Origin: Candidatus Rothia avicola
GTDB lineage: Bacteria > Actinomycetota > Actinomycetes > Actinomycetales > Micrococcaceae
Reading direction: 5' to 3'
Length of the DNA stretch: 64,000 bases
Assembly: GCA_019115985.1 (NCBI GenBank)
Contig: DXCN01000032.1
Coordinates: forward strand, 18,887 to 82,886
The notes below the pieces were generated by a model. The model was given only the letters and a program-made list of their open reading frames with translations, ran no database searches and was not told where the DNA came from. How positions within the stretch are numbered: the stretch's first letter is position 1; every line of letters starts with the position of its first letter. Position numbers and translations under genes: made by a program. Below are positions 1 through 7,800 of the stretch, in pieces.

Positions 1-560
1 ACGGCATTTCGCTAGCTAAGTTCGCGGACGCCGCCGCCCCCGGCATCATGATCGCCCAGGCTATGGGCCGCTGGGGCAACTGGTTTAACCAGGAGCTCTT
101 CGGCAAGCCCACCACCCTGCCCTGGGGCCTGGAAATTTCGGCCACATCGCCCAACTTCCCCGACCAGTACCCGGCGGGCACGCTCTTTCACCCAACTTTT
201 CTCTATGAGTCCCTGTGGAACCTGGTGGGTGCGGCCCTGCTGATTGCCCTGGGCCGCCGCGGCATTTTCCAGCTGGGCCAGACCTTCTGGACCTACGTTG
301 TCTGGTATGGTTTTGGCCGTCTCATGATTGAGACTTTCTTGCGCATCGACACCGCTGAGATGCTGCTGGGCGTGCGTATTCACGTGTGGACTTCTGGTTC
401 TATCTTCTTGCTGGGCATCGTCATGTTTGCCCTGATGGGTCTACGAGCGCGCAGACGCGGTGAGCTCCCGGGTGCCTATAGGCAGGGCGCTGTCGTGCCT
501 AACGCAGACGAGCCTAGCGCGGACGAGCCCGCCCCGGCGTCCGTCCGCTCCGGCACCTAG
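1..560 (+). CDS. lgt: Prolipoprotein diacylglyceryl transferase, C-terminal part
   Basis: The window opens inside this gene; the reading frame is open from base 3 and ends at 560. Lgt transfers a diacylglyceryl group from phosphatidylglycerol to the lipobox cysteine of prolipoproteins at the outer face of the cytoplasmic membrane. The visible part holds the family signature around GRWGNWFNQE (near position 70), followed by hydrophobic segments at about 220-260, 280-330 and 390-450. A polar tail rich in Ala, Asp, Glu and Pro follows (460-557), as is common in actinobacterial Lgt. The 5' part lies upstream, so no start can be given. Identity is secure from the signature and membrane layout. A nested-palindrome terminator follows 36 bases after the stop. 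Confidence 0.93.
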   Translation, partial: GISLAKFADAAAPGIMIAQAMGRWGNWFNQELFGKPTTLPWGLEISATSPNFPDQYPAGTLFHPTFLYESLWNLVGAALLIALGRRGIFQLGQTFWTYVVWYGFGRLMIETFLRIDTAEMLLGVRIHVWTSGSIFLLGIVMFALMGLRARRRGELPGAYRQGAVVPNADEPSADEPAPASVRSGT

Positions 561-595
561 CGTAGGTACCCGAGCCTAGCGCCCTCCACGAAACT

Positions 596-670
596 AATCC
601 GCACTTATTCTGAAAAGTCCGCAACTAGTTGCGGGTACATCAGAATAAGTGCGGATTACTTTTTGCCCTG
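596..670 (+). repeat. Nested-palindrome terminator repeat, copy 1
   Basis: An 18-bp perfect inverted repeat (arms 596-613 and 640-657) encloses a second perfect 16-bp palindrome, CCGCAACTAGTTGCGG (619-634), and is followed by a T run (660-664). It should act as the intrinsic terminator of lgt. The same unit recurs at 1210-1283 and 1946-2019. The flank ACTTTTTGCCCTG matches the 3' end of the kinase gene at 2005-3027, so this copy carries a scrap of that gene. Confidence 0.9.
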
Positions 671-683
671 AGGCAGTAACAAG

Positions 684-720
684 TTGATACGTCTACTTAT
701 TAAAAGGTAGGGTAGAGGTA
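684..720 (+). promoter_or_regulatory. Promoter box shared with the next small gene
   Basis: TTGATA (684-689), an 18-base spacer and TAGGGT (708-713) form a plausible actinobacterial promoter, followed by AGAGGTA. The block 684-720 is nearly the same as 1414-1450 ahead of the lipoprotein gene, with only a few changes in the spacer. The expected transcript start near 720 leaves a short leader before the strong ribosome site of the gene at 745. Confidence 0.65.
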
Positions 721-744
721 GTCAGCTTCAAAGAGGAGGTAAAC

Positions 745-1197
745 ATGAAGTATTCATCTTTCCCAAATCTCACAACGGTTCCGGCGTATCTACTGTCTTC
801 TGCCCTGTGCGCGTTGGCAAGTTACGGGCTGCTTGCCTCGCTTGGAACAGTATTTTCTTCGCGATTTTTCGAGCCTGGGCTAACGGTTTTGTTCGGAGCC
901 TGGTGTGGTGTCGCACTGGCGTTCTTGGCTCTGCACCACCGGGTAAAGGTTGAATTTGAACAATCAGATGGTGCAAATCGCCGTGGAAACTTCGATTCCT
1001 GGCTACCTGGTAACCCTGTTGAAGCTGCGGTGGCACTGCTGATATATGGTTGTGCCGTCAATGGTGCTGTATATGTACTTGCGTCAATGGCTGAGGTAGA
1101 TTTCACCTGGTTCACGGCACTCATGGGGCTAGTGGCAGCACTTCCGTTCGCAGCTGCTGGTTTTAACCGAAACCTAGCTCGCGGTGGTAACGCCTAA
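745..1197 (+). CDS. Small multi-spanning membrane protein, unknown function
   Basis: A 150-residue protein that I do not recognise. It has four likely membrane segments at about residues 13-33, 42-63, 92-113 and 120-140. A charged, polar loop between the second and third carries VEFEQSDGANRRGNFDSW. The start is well supported: AAAGAGGAGG lies seven bases before the ATG. The codons are less GC-rich than in lgt or gltB, which suggests a different history. The gene sits between two copies of the terminator repeat and behind its own promoter box, so it forms a self-contained transcription unit. A small transport accessory or an immunity-like membrane protein are possible, but nothing in the sequence decides this. 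Confidence 0.75.
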   Translation: MKYSSFPNLTTVPAYLLSSALCALASYGLLASLGTVFSSRFFEPGLTVLFGAWCGVALAFLALHHRVKVEFEQSDGANRRGNFDSWLPGNPVEAAVALLIYGCAVNGAVYVLASMAEVDFTWFTALMGLVAALPFAAAGFNRNLARGGNA

Positions 1198-1209
1198 CCA
1201 GGGCGTCTG

Positions 1210-1283
1210 ATCCGCACTTATTCTGAAAAGTCCGCAACTAGTTGCGGGTACATCAGAATAAATGCGGATTACTTTTTGCCCTG
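1210..1283 (+). repeat. Nested-palindrome terminator repeat, copy 2
   Basis: Second copy of the unit at 596-670. The outer arms are 1210-1226 and about 1253-1269, with one change (AATGCGG for AGTGCGG); the inner CCGCAACTAGTTGCGG core is intact (1232-1247). The T run follows at 1273-1277. The flank runs on as GGGCCAGTCTGG, which matches 12 more bases of the kinase 3' end (with one change) than copy 1 does. It should end transcription of the gene at 745-1197. Confidence 0.9.
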
Positions 1284-1330
1284 GGCCAGTCTGGTATGTC
1301 TCTCGGGGTTACCACCTGCGGCAGCTGGCT

Positions 1331-1403
1331 AAGACCCTACTCTTTTTCTCTTGACCCTACAGATTATCTCGGGGTGAAGAGAGAAGAGGTAGGGTCTTTT
1401 TCC
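1331..1403 (+). terminator. Second long hairpin with T run
   Basis: The arm 1331-1351 (AAGACCCTACTC...) pairs with 1377-1399 (...AGAGGTAGGGTCTT), with a bulge and a 25-base loop, and a run of T follows. It lies between terminator copy 2 and the lipoprotein promoter, so it would insulate the two units. The stretch 1198-1508 has no open frame; it holds only copy 2, this hairpin and the promoter box. Confidence 0.6.
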
Positions 1404-1413
1404 CCTTAATAAA

Positions 1414-1450
1414 TTGATATGCTTGCTTATCAAAAGGTAGGGTAGAGGTA
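1414..1450 (+). promoter_or_regulatory. Promoter box shared with the preceding small gene
   Basis: TTGATA (1414-1419), an 18-base spacer and TAGGGT (1438-1443) followed by AGAGGTA repeat the layout at 684-720 almost base for base. The transcript of the lipoprotein gene should start near 1450, giving a leader of about 58 bases. Confidence 0.65.
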
Positions 1451-1508
1451 AATATTATATAATCGCGTCAACGAATGCCAGTAGATGTGAAAGAGGTGGT
1501 GTCTAGAT

Positions 1509-1925
1509 ATGAAGCGACAGCGCTTACAAATGCTTGGGCTGGCGGGAATGATGCTCCTGTCTGGTTGTTCCGCGTCTGAATCCGGGGATGATGCAGTGAG
1601 TCTGGAACCACCTGCGGATGCTTATGCGTGGACTCCAATGACTAAAGGTTTTGACCGTTCAGAAATAACCCTCTCCCTTGGGCAGGGCAGGGCGTATTCT
1701 ATTAGTGCTCAGTGTGGTGGCGAAGAGGGCACCGGCTTTACTGTCGATCTTTCATACGAAGATGGTACGTCTATTGCTAGTTATCAGCTTCAGTGCCCAC
1801 AGCAAATTAATGAATCTTTAGGTGTGACTAGAGACGAGCGAGTAACAATGGCAGTTTCTGCACTAGACGGAAAAGACCTACCTACACATAACTCGTATGC
1901 GAGTATTCTGGGCGATGGTGAATAG
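1509..1925 (+). CDS. Small predicted lipoprotein, unknown function
   Basis: A 138-residue protein with a typical lipoprotein signal: MKRQR, a hydrophobic stretch, then the lipobox LLSGC with the modified cysteine at residue 20. The mature part is polar and acidic, with two further cysteines (in QCGGEEG and LQCPQQ) that could form a disulfide outside the cell. The start is set by the signal peptide and by the AAAGAGGTGG ribosome site. I find no recognisable domain. The nearby lgt would modify it, but that may be chance. Like the gene at 745, it has its own promoter box and ends in a copy of the terminator repeat. Confidence 0.8.
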   Translation: MKRQRLQMLGLAGMMLLSGCSASESGDDAVSLEPPADAYAWTPMTKGFDRSEITLSLGQGRAYSISAQCGGEEGTGFTVDLSYEDGTSIASYQLQCPQQINESLGVTRDERVTMAVSALDGKDLPTHNSYASILGDGE

Positions 1926-1945
1926 CACCTACACACTAGAACCTG

Positions 1946-2019
1946 ATCCGCACTTATTCTGAAAAGTCCGCAACTAGTTGCGGGTAAATCAGAATAAGTG
2001 CGGATTACTTTTTGCCCTG
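1946..2019 (+). repeat. Nested-palindrome terminator repeat, copy 3, overlapping kinase stop
   Basis: Third copy, with arms 1946-1962 and about 1989-2005 and the inner CCGCAACTAGTTGCGG core (1968-1983). It terminates the lipoprotein gene. Its T-run flank (2008-2019) is also coding sequence on the other strand: read backwards it gives the last codons Gln-Gly-Lys-Lys-stop of the kinase gene. This copy is therefore probably the ancestral location, and copies 1 and 2 are duplicates that took pieces of the kinase 3' end with them. Confidence 0.9.
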
Positions 2020-3027
2020 GGCCAGCCTGGTGAGCAGGGCGGACGCGCGGTGGGCCCGCATGCTCACCAATGACGAGTTCGTAGAGTTACTGGGCTTCTG
2101 CATCGAAGCGTAGAGATAGTAGCCCGCCAAGGCGACAACAGTAGCCTGCAGGAACTCGAGCGCAGGGCGCCCGGATGCCGGCATCAGCTCGTATACCTCA
2201 GCGAGAGTCAGCTCGGGGTCAGCAATCAGAGCATCAGTTGCCACCGAGGCCCAGTCAATGTGGGTGTTACCCACCGTTGCCCAAGGCCAGTCAATCAAAA
2301 CGGCCTCGCCGGTGGGACGAATCAGAATGTTGTCACCCCGCAAATCGGTGTGCACATAGGAGCTCCCTGTCAGATGGGCAACCAGATGCTTGTCTGCAAA
2401 GGCGGCAAACTCGGAGGCCTTCAGATTGATAAAGGGCAGTAGCTGCACTAGCTGCTGGTAGGGATCAGTGGCCTGAACATAGGCCAGGTGCTCCAGAGTT
2501 ACACCCTGAGCGAGTTTGTGCCAGAAGATGAGTTCCTCGGTCAGGTCGGCTTCGGTAGTCGGGAGGCTTAGGCTTGGGTCGACCGGAACCCGGCTCATGC
2601 TCTCTAAGGCCCGAAAAACAGCGGCCAGTTCCTCCTTCTGCCAGGGGCTTTCCGGGTGCCGCCCCTCGATATCTTCCAGAAGCAGGGCAACCCAGCCTGC
2701 GCCGTCCGCCCCTGAAAAATCGCGGGTAGCAAGGACGGCCGGGGTCGGGGTGCTGCTGGGGAAGGACGCGGTGATGCGGCCCTCCTGCCGGTGCAGGTTA
2801 GCCGTGTGAGGGTGGAGGCTAGCGTCAACAGCCTTGAGGAAAGCCCTGCGCCCGCTTGCGGTCACTAGGCGGTCGGCGGTGCCCAGGCTGTACCCGCCGC
2901 TTTGCGACTCGGCGCCTATTACGGGGCTGCCTAGCTCTTTCTCAACCCACGCCTGTACGGAACGGGGGAGGTCTGCCCAGGTGGCGCGTTGGGTAGAGAG
3001 CTCTGCCGGGGATGTCTGGTCACTCAT
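2005..3027 (-). CDS. Aminoglycoside/fructosamine kinase-like phosphotransferase
   Basis: A 340-residue protein of the APH/choline-kinase/fructosamine-kinase superfamily. The catalytic loop HTDLRGDNIL lies in the C-terminal half, and the metal-binding LIDWPWA about 15 residues later replaces the usual DFG/DWE. The N-terminal lobe has a glycine-rich segment (SQSGGYSLGTADRL) and the Lys of FLKAV. These sites support ATP-dependent phosphorylation of a small hydroxyl or amine substrate; which one cannot be told. I chose the Met at 3027 (MSDQTSP) because the frame's earlier Met at 3057 adds only ten low-complexity residues; neither has a clear ribosome site. The gene is convergent with the small cassettes and its last codons lie in the terminator repeat. 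Confidence 0.78.
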   Translation of the reverse strand: MSDQTSPAELSTQRATWADLPRSVQAWVEKELGSPVIGAESQSGGYSLGTADRLVTASGRRAFLKAVDASLHPHTANLHRQEGRITASFPSSTPTPAVLATRDFSGADGAGWVALLLEDIEGRHPESPWQKEELAAVFRALESMSRVPVDPSLSLPTTEADLTEELIFWHKLAQGVTLEHLAYVQATDPYQQLVQLLPFINLKASEFAAFADKHLVAHLTGSSYVHTDLRGDNILIRPTGEAVLIDWPWATVGNTHIDWASVATDALIADPELTLAEVYELMPASGRPALEFLQATVVALAGYYLYASMQKPSNSTNSSLVSMRAHRASALLTRLAQGKK

Positions 3028-3209
3028 GGCTCTAGTGTAGCTATCAGGTGCTGCCAATGGCAGTACATCTCTCTTTGTCGCTCTTAGTGCAGTTTGCGCC
3101 GTAACAGAGCAGAAAAAATCCTAGAGCCCTGGTGCGTAGCCACACTAAACACCTAGTCTTTAAGTGAGCCACAACACTCTAATAGGTTTATTTTGTAAGG
3201 AGCTATCAC

Positions 3210-4253
3210 ATGGCCACCATGAAAGCCGTTGTTGTTTCTGACCGCCTCGATGGAACCGTAGACATCAAGGACGTCCCCGTACCCGAAGTAGGGCACGGGC
3301 AGGTGCTTGCCAAGATTGAATACTCAGGTATTTGCCACACCGACCTGCATGTGGCAGCCAGCGATTTCGGTGAAAAGCCCGGCCGTATTCTGGGTCATGA
3401 GGGCGTTGGCATTATCACCGAAGTGGGCCCCGGCGTTGAGCACCTTAAGGTGGGCGACCGTGTCTGCGTTCCCTGGTTCTTCAAGGGTTGCGGCCACTGC
3501 GAATACTGCACAGACGGCCGCGAAACCTTCTGCCGCTCCGTCATCAACGCTGGCTACACCGCCGACGGTGGCATGAGTGAATATACCCTGCTCTACGCTG
3601 ACTACACCGTTAAGGTCCCTGATGCCCTCGACCCGGTCGAGGCAACCTCTATTACCTGTGCGGGTGTGACCACCTACAAGGCTGTGAAGGAAAGCGGCGT
3701 GCGCCCCGGTCAGTGGATTGTCTGCTTTGGTGCTGGCGGCCTGGGCAACCTCTCTGTGCAGTATGCCAAGAACGTCTTTGGTGCCCAGGTTATTGCCGTT
3801 GATCTCAATGAAGATAAGCTGCTACTGGCTAAGGACAGCGGTGCAGATGTAGTCATCAACGCCAAAAACGTTGAAGACGTTGTAGAAGAAATCAAGAACA
3901 CCACCGGCGGCGCTGGTGCCCACGTAGCTGTCGTCACCGCCGTGGCTAAGGCCGCCTTCAACCAGGCCGTTGACTCTGTACGCGCCGGGGGCACCGTGGT
4001 CGCCGTAGGTCTGCCCACCGAGTCCATGGACCTCAACATCCCCCGCCTGGTGCTCGACGGCATTAAGGTGCAGGGTTCCCTGGTGGGTACCCGTCAGGAT
4101 CTCGCCGAGGCCTTCGAATTTGGCGCCCAGGGGCGCGTCAAGCCCGTGGTTCAGCTGCGCCCGGTCGAAGATGCCCAGGCAATCTTTGACGAAATGCACG
4201 CTGGCTTAATTAACGGACGCATGGTGCTCGACTTTACGGGGGCAACCCGCTAA
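3210..4253 (+). CDS. Zinc-dependent alcohol dehydrogenase (AdhP type)
   Basis: A 347-residue medium-chain dehydrogenase, the usual size. Catalytic zinc ligands are visible in GICHTD (Cys43) and GHEG; the structural zinc lobe is [15 protein letters not shown]. The NAD-binding fold carries GAGGLGN, with an acidic residue at the end of the second strand (AVDLNED) that points to NAD rather than NADP. It should interconvert primary alcohols such as ethanol with aldehydes in the cytoplasm. AAGGAG lies nine bases before the ATG; the Met at residue 4 is a possible alternative start. It appears monocistronic, ending in a strong terminator at 4269-4304. Confidence 0.9.
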   Translation: MATMKAVVVSDRLDGTVDIKDVPVPEVGHGQVLAKIEYSGICHTDLHVAASDFGEKPGRILGHEGVGIITEVGPGVEHLKVGDRVCVPWFFKGCGHCEYCTDGRETFCRSVINAGYTADGGMSEYTLLYADYTVKVPDALDPVEATSITCAGVTTYKAVKESGVRPGQWIVCFGAGGLGNLSVQYAKNVFGAQVIAVDLNEDKLLLAKDSGADVVINAKNVEDVVEEIKNTTGGAGAHVAVVTAVAKAAFNQAVDSVRAGGTVVAVGLPTESMDLNIPRLVLDGIKVQGSLVGTRQDLAEAFEFGAQGRVKPVVQLRPVEDAQAIFDEMHAGLINGRMVLDFTGATR

Positions 4254-4268
4254 ATCGCCTACCGGCCG

Positions 4269-4304
4269 AGTGGGGCTCTGGAGCTTTCCAGGGCCCCACT
4301 TTTC
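4269..4304 (+). terminator. Intrinsic terminator of the alcohol dehydrogenase gene
   Basis: A 14-bp stem (arms 4269-4282 and 4287-4300, one G-T pair) with the loop GCTT is followed by TTTT. Confidence 0.88.
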
Positions 4305-4523
4305 TAATCTCTATATGAAATATTTATCTCATATATCAAGATTCAAAGTTTCGAGTCTGTTTCAATTTACCGCCGCTGCGTAACGTCGCCCTGTGAATAA
4401 TTACGCAAAATATTCATGACCTAATCTGGTTTTTCCTAGGTCACACGGGCTCAATTTCTAGACAAAGAACGTATCTAGTAGGGGAGCGACCCCAATCCCA
4501 TCCGTGTAACGCCCAGCTGCCTG

Positions 4524-4552
4524 TTGAATCTTTACACGCAGGGGCGTATAAA
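4524..4552 (+). promoter_or_regulatory. Predicted gltB promoter
   Basis: TTGAAT (4524-4529), a 17-base spacer and TATAAA (4547-4552) make a near-ideal housekeeping promoter. The transcript would start near 4559 and leave a leader of about 260 bases before gltB. I see no gene between 4305 and 4523; that part is AT-rich. Confidence 0.7.
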
Positions 4553-4558
4553 TTTACA

Positions 4559-4818
4559 CATACGTAACGAAGTCTCTAGAGACTGATGGACGATGACCCT
4601 CGCACCTACCCGAATGCGAGGCGAACCGTAGGCTCAGGCCCCCACCCAGGCGTCCTTGAGTCACCACACGCTCCATCGTCACAGCGAGGCGACCACCGAC
4701 ATCTTGTGCTGCAAGGGAGCGGCTAAACCGCAGGCGTCCTGTGCCATCAGCTCCCGTGCGCCAGCCGTTTAGCCCACTCCATCGGCACCAGAGCCCAACG
4801 TAAGTAGGAACGGCCCAC
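4559..4818 (+). ncRNA. Candidate structured leader of gltBD
   Basis: The 260-base leader holds several complementary segments. GACGATG (4589-4595) pairs with CATCGTC (4674-4680). Inside lies the hairpin CCTCGCA/TGCGAGG (4598-4604/4615-4621), whose loop CCTAC (4605-4609) can pair with GTAGG (4628-4632), a pseudoknot. A hairpin CTCAGG/CCTTGAG follows (4633-4660). A second crossing pair lies nearer the gene: GGGAGC (4715-4720) with GCTCCC (4750-4755), and GGCTAAAC (4721-4728) with GTTTAGCC (4767-4774). I do not recognise a known riboswitch here and no leader peptide stands out. A regulatory RNA controlling glutamate synthase is an inference from structure and place. Confidence 0.45.
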
Positions 4819-7800
4819 ATGAGTCACACCACGCTCGGCAGCGCAGACCACGCCGATAAGACCTTCACCCAGGACCCCCACACCCTCGGGCACGCCCCTT
4901 CACCCTTCACCACCTTTGCCTCCATTCCCGAGGCCACCGGCCTCTACAGCCCTGAGAATGAAAAGGACGCCTGTGGCCTGGCCATGATTGCCACCCTGCG
5001 CGGCACCCCCGGCCACGACATCGTCGATCACGCACTGACAGCCCTGCGCCGTCTGGAGCACCGCGGTGCTGTGGGCGCGGACGAGGGCACCGGCGACGGC
5101 GCCGGTATTCTGCTGCAGATTCCCGATGCCTTCCTGCGCGAGGTCGTGGACTTCGACCTGCCCGAACTCGGCAAGTACGCCGTGGGTACCGCCTACCTAC
5201 CCACCGGTGGTGAGAACGCCGAGGAGCTCAAAGAGGGCCTGACCCAGATTGCCCAGCGCGAGGGCCTGCGCGTGCTCGGCTGGCGCGAGGTGCCGGTCAA
5301 GGCCGATATCGTCGGTAAGGCTGCCCGCGAGGTCATGCCCTACTTCGTGCAGATGTTCATCGCTGAAGCCTCCGGCGAAGATCTGGACGCCGTCAACGCC
5401 CCCTTCACCGGCCACATCCCCGTCATCAACCTGGACGAAGATTCAGAGCGCCGCCAGCTCGACCAGAAGGCCTTCCGCGTGCGCAAGCGGGCCCAGCACA
5501 AACTCGGTGTCTACTTCCCCTCCTTCTCATCGCGCACCATCGTTTACAAGGGCATGCTGACCACCGCGCAGCTTGAACCCTTCTACCCGGATCTCTCCGA
5601 CCCGCGTTTTGCCACCAAGCTGGCGATCGTCCACTCGCGTTTCTCGACCAACACCTTCCCCTCCTGGCCCCTGGCCCAGCCCTTCCGCACCATCGCCCAC
5701 AACGGCGAAATCAACACGGTCAAGGGCAACCGCAACTGGATGCGCGCTCGCCAGTCCCAGCTCAAGTCCCCGGTTCTGGGCCGCAACCCCGAAGAGCTCT
5801 TCCCGATTTGCTCGGTGGGTGCCTCTGACTCCCAGAGCTTCGACGAAGTTGCTGAACTGCTCATGCTCTCGGGCCGTTCGGCTGCCCAGGTACTGATGAT
5901 GATGGTTCCCGAGGCCTGGGAAAACCACGAAACCATGGACGAGGACCGCCGCGCCTTCTACCGCTACCATTCCTCCCTCATGGAGCCCTGGGACGGCCCC
6001 GCCGCCATTGCTTTTACGGACGGCGATAACGTCGGCTCCGTGCTGGACCGCAACGGTCTGCGCCCCGGCCGCTACTGGGTCACCGACGAGGGCCTGGTCA
6101 TTCTGGCTTCTGAGGTCGGCGTGGTCGACATGCCCGAAGAGAAGATCGTTGAGAAGGGCCGCGTGTCGCCCGGCAAGATGTTCTTCGTTGACACCAAGGC
6201 AGGACGCCTGGTGCCCGACGAAGAGGTTAAGGCAACTGTTGCTGCCGCGCAGCCCTGGAAGCAGTGGGCCGATGAGAACATCGTTGACCTGGCCGATCTG
6301 CCCGAGCGTGAGCACATCCGCGCCTCCCGCAAGTCGATTCTCAAGCGTCAGCAGACCTTCGGCTACACCGAAGAAGAGCTGCGGAAGATTCTCGCCCCGA
6401 TGGCTGAGACTGGCGCTGAGCCCATCTACGCCATGGGTACCGATACCCCCATTGCGGTGCTCTCCACCCGCCACCGCCTACTCTTTGACTACTTTGTGCA
6501 GTCCTTTGCCCAGGTGACCAACCCGCCGCTGGACTCCATCCGTGAAGAGCTGGTGACCAGCCTCAAGACCTCTATCGGTGCCGACGGCAACCTGCTGCGT
6601 AACGGCCGCGTCAAGGTCCAGCACGTGGGGCTTAACTTCCCCGTCATCAATAACGACGAACTCGATAAGATTGCCCACATCGAGGACGAGGACGGCATGC
6701 CCGCCGCCCTCAAGGTCAGCGGCCTCTACCCGGCTCACGGGGGAGAAGAAGCCCTGCGCGCCCGTATCGCTGAAATCTGCGAAAAGGTTTCTGCCGCGGT
6801 TGAACGCGGCGTGCAGTTCCTGATTCTTTCAGACCGTAACTCCAACGGCGCCTGGGCGCCCATCCCGTCCCTGCTGCTGACCAGCGCCGTCCACCACCAC
6901 CTGCTGCGCTCAGCTACCCGCACCAAGGTCGCTCTGATTGTTGAAGCGGGCGATGTGCGCGAGGTCCACCACGTTGCCACCCTGATTGGCTACGGCGCCT
7001 CGGCAGTCAACCCCTACCTGGCCATGGAATCAGTTGAAGAGCTGGTAGCCCAGGGTGAAATCACCGGTGTGACCGAGTCCGAAGCGGTCTACAACCTGAT
7101 CAAGGCTCTGGGTAAGGGCCTGCAGAAGATTATGTCCAAGATGGGTATCTCCACCGTCTCCTCCTACTGCGGTGCGCAGACCTTCGAGGCCCTTGGCCTC
7201 TCCCAGCAGGTCGTTGACCAGTTCTTCACCGGCACCCACTCCCAGATGGACGGCGTGGGCCTGGACGTCATCGAAGCTGAAACCTGCAAGCGCCACCACG
7301 ACGCCTACCCCGACGACGGCGTCTCCGTACCCTACCGCGCCCTGGAAACCGGCGGTGAGTACGACTGGCGCCGCGAGGGCCCGCCCCATCTCTTCAACCC
7401 CCAGACCATCTTCCGTCTGCAGCACTCGACCAAGACCCGTCGCTACGACATCTTCAAGTCCTACACTAAGCTAGTCGATGACCAGGCCAAGGACCTGATG
7501 ACCCTGCGCGGCCTCTTCACCTTCACCGAAGACCGCACCCCCATCTCCATCGACGAGGTCGAGCCCGTCAGCGAGATTGTCAAGCGCTTCTCCACCGGTG
7601 CTATGAGCTACGGCTCCATCTCCAAGGAAGCCCACGAGACCCTGGCGATCGCCATGAACCGCCTGGGTGCTAAGTCCAACACCGGCGAGGGTGGCGAGGA
7701 CGTCGACCGTCTGCTCGACCCTGAACGTCGATCCGCCATCAAGCAGGTAGCCTCCGGCCGCTTCGGCGTCACCTCCCTCTACCTGACCAACGCCGACGAC

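Noticed and set aside
596..2019. The three palindromes as a CRISPR-like array
   Set aside because: Only three copies, spaced by 540-660 bases that hold whole genes; no short spacers and no cas genes.
4305..4523. AT-rich stretch upstream of the gltB promoter as a possible gene or binding array
   Set aside because: No frame with a ribosome site and no clear repeat beyond scattered TTTACAC words.
4559..4818. Glutamine riboswitch or T-box ahead of gltB
   Set aside because: I could not find the conserved core of either family; only general pairing is visible, so it is listed as an unnamed candidate.
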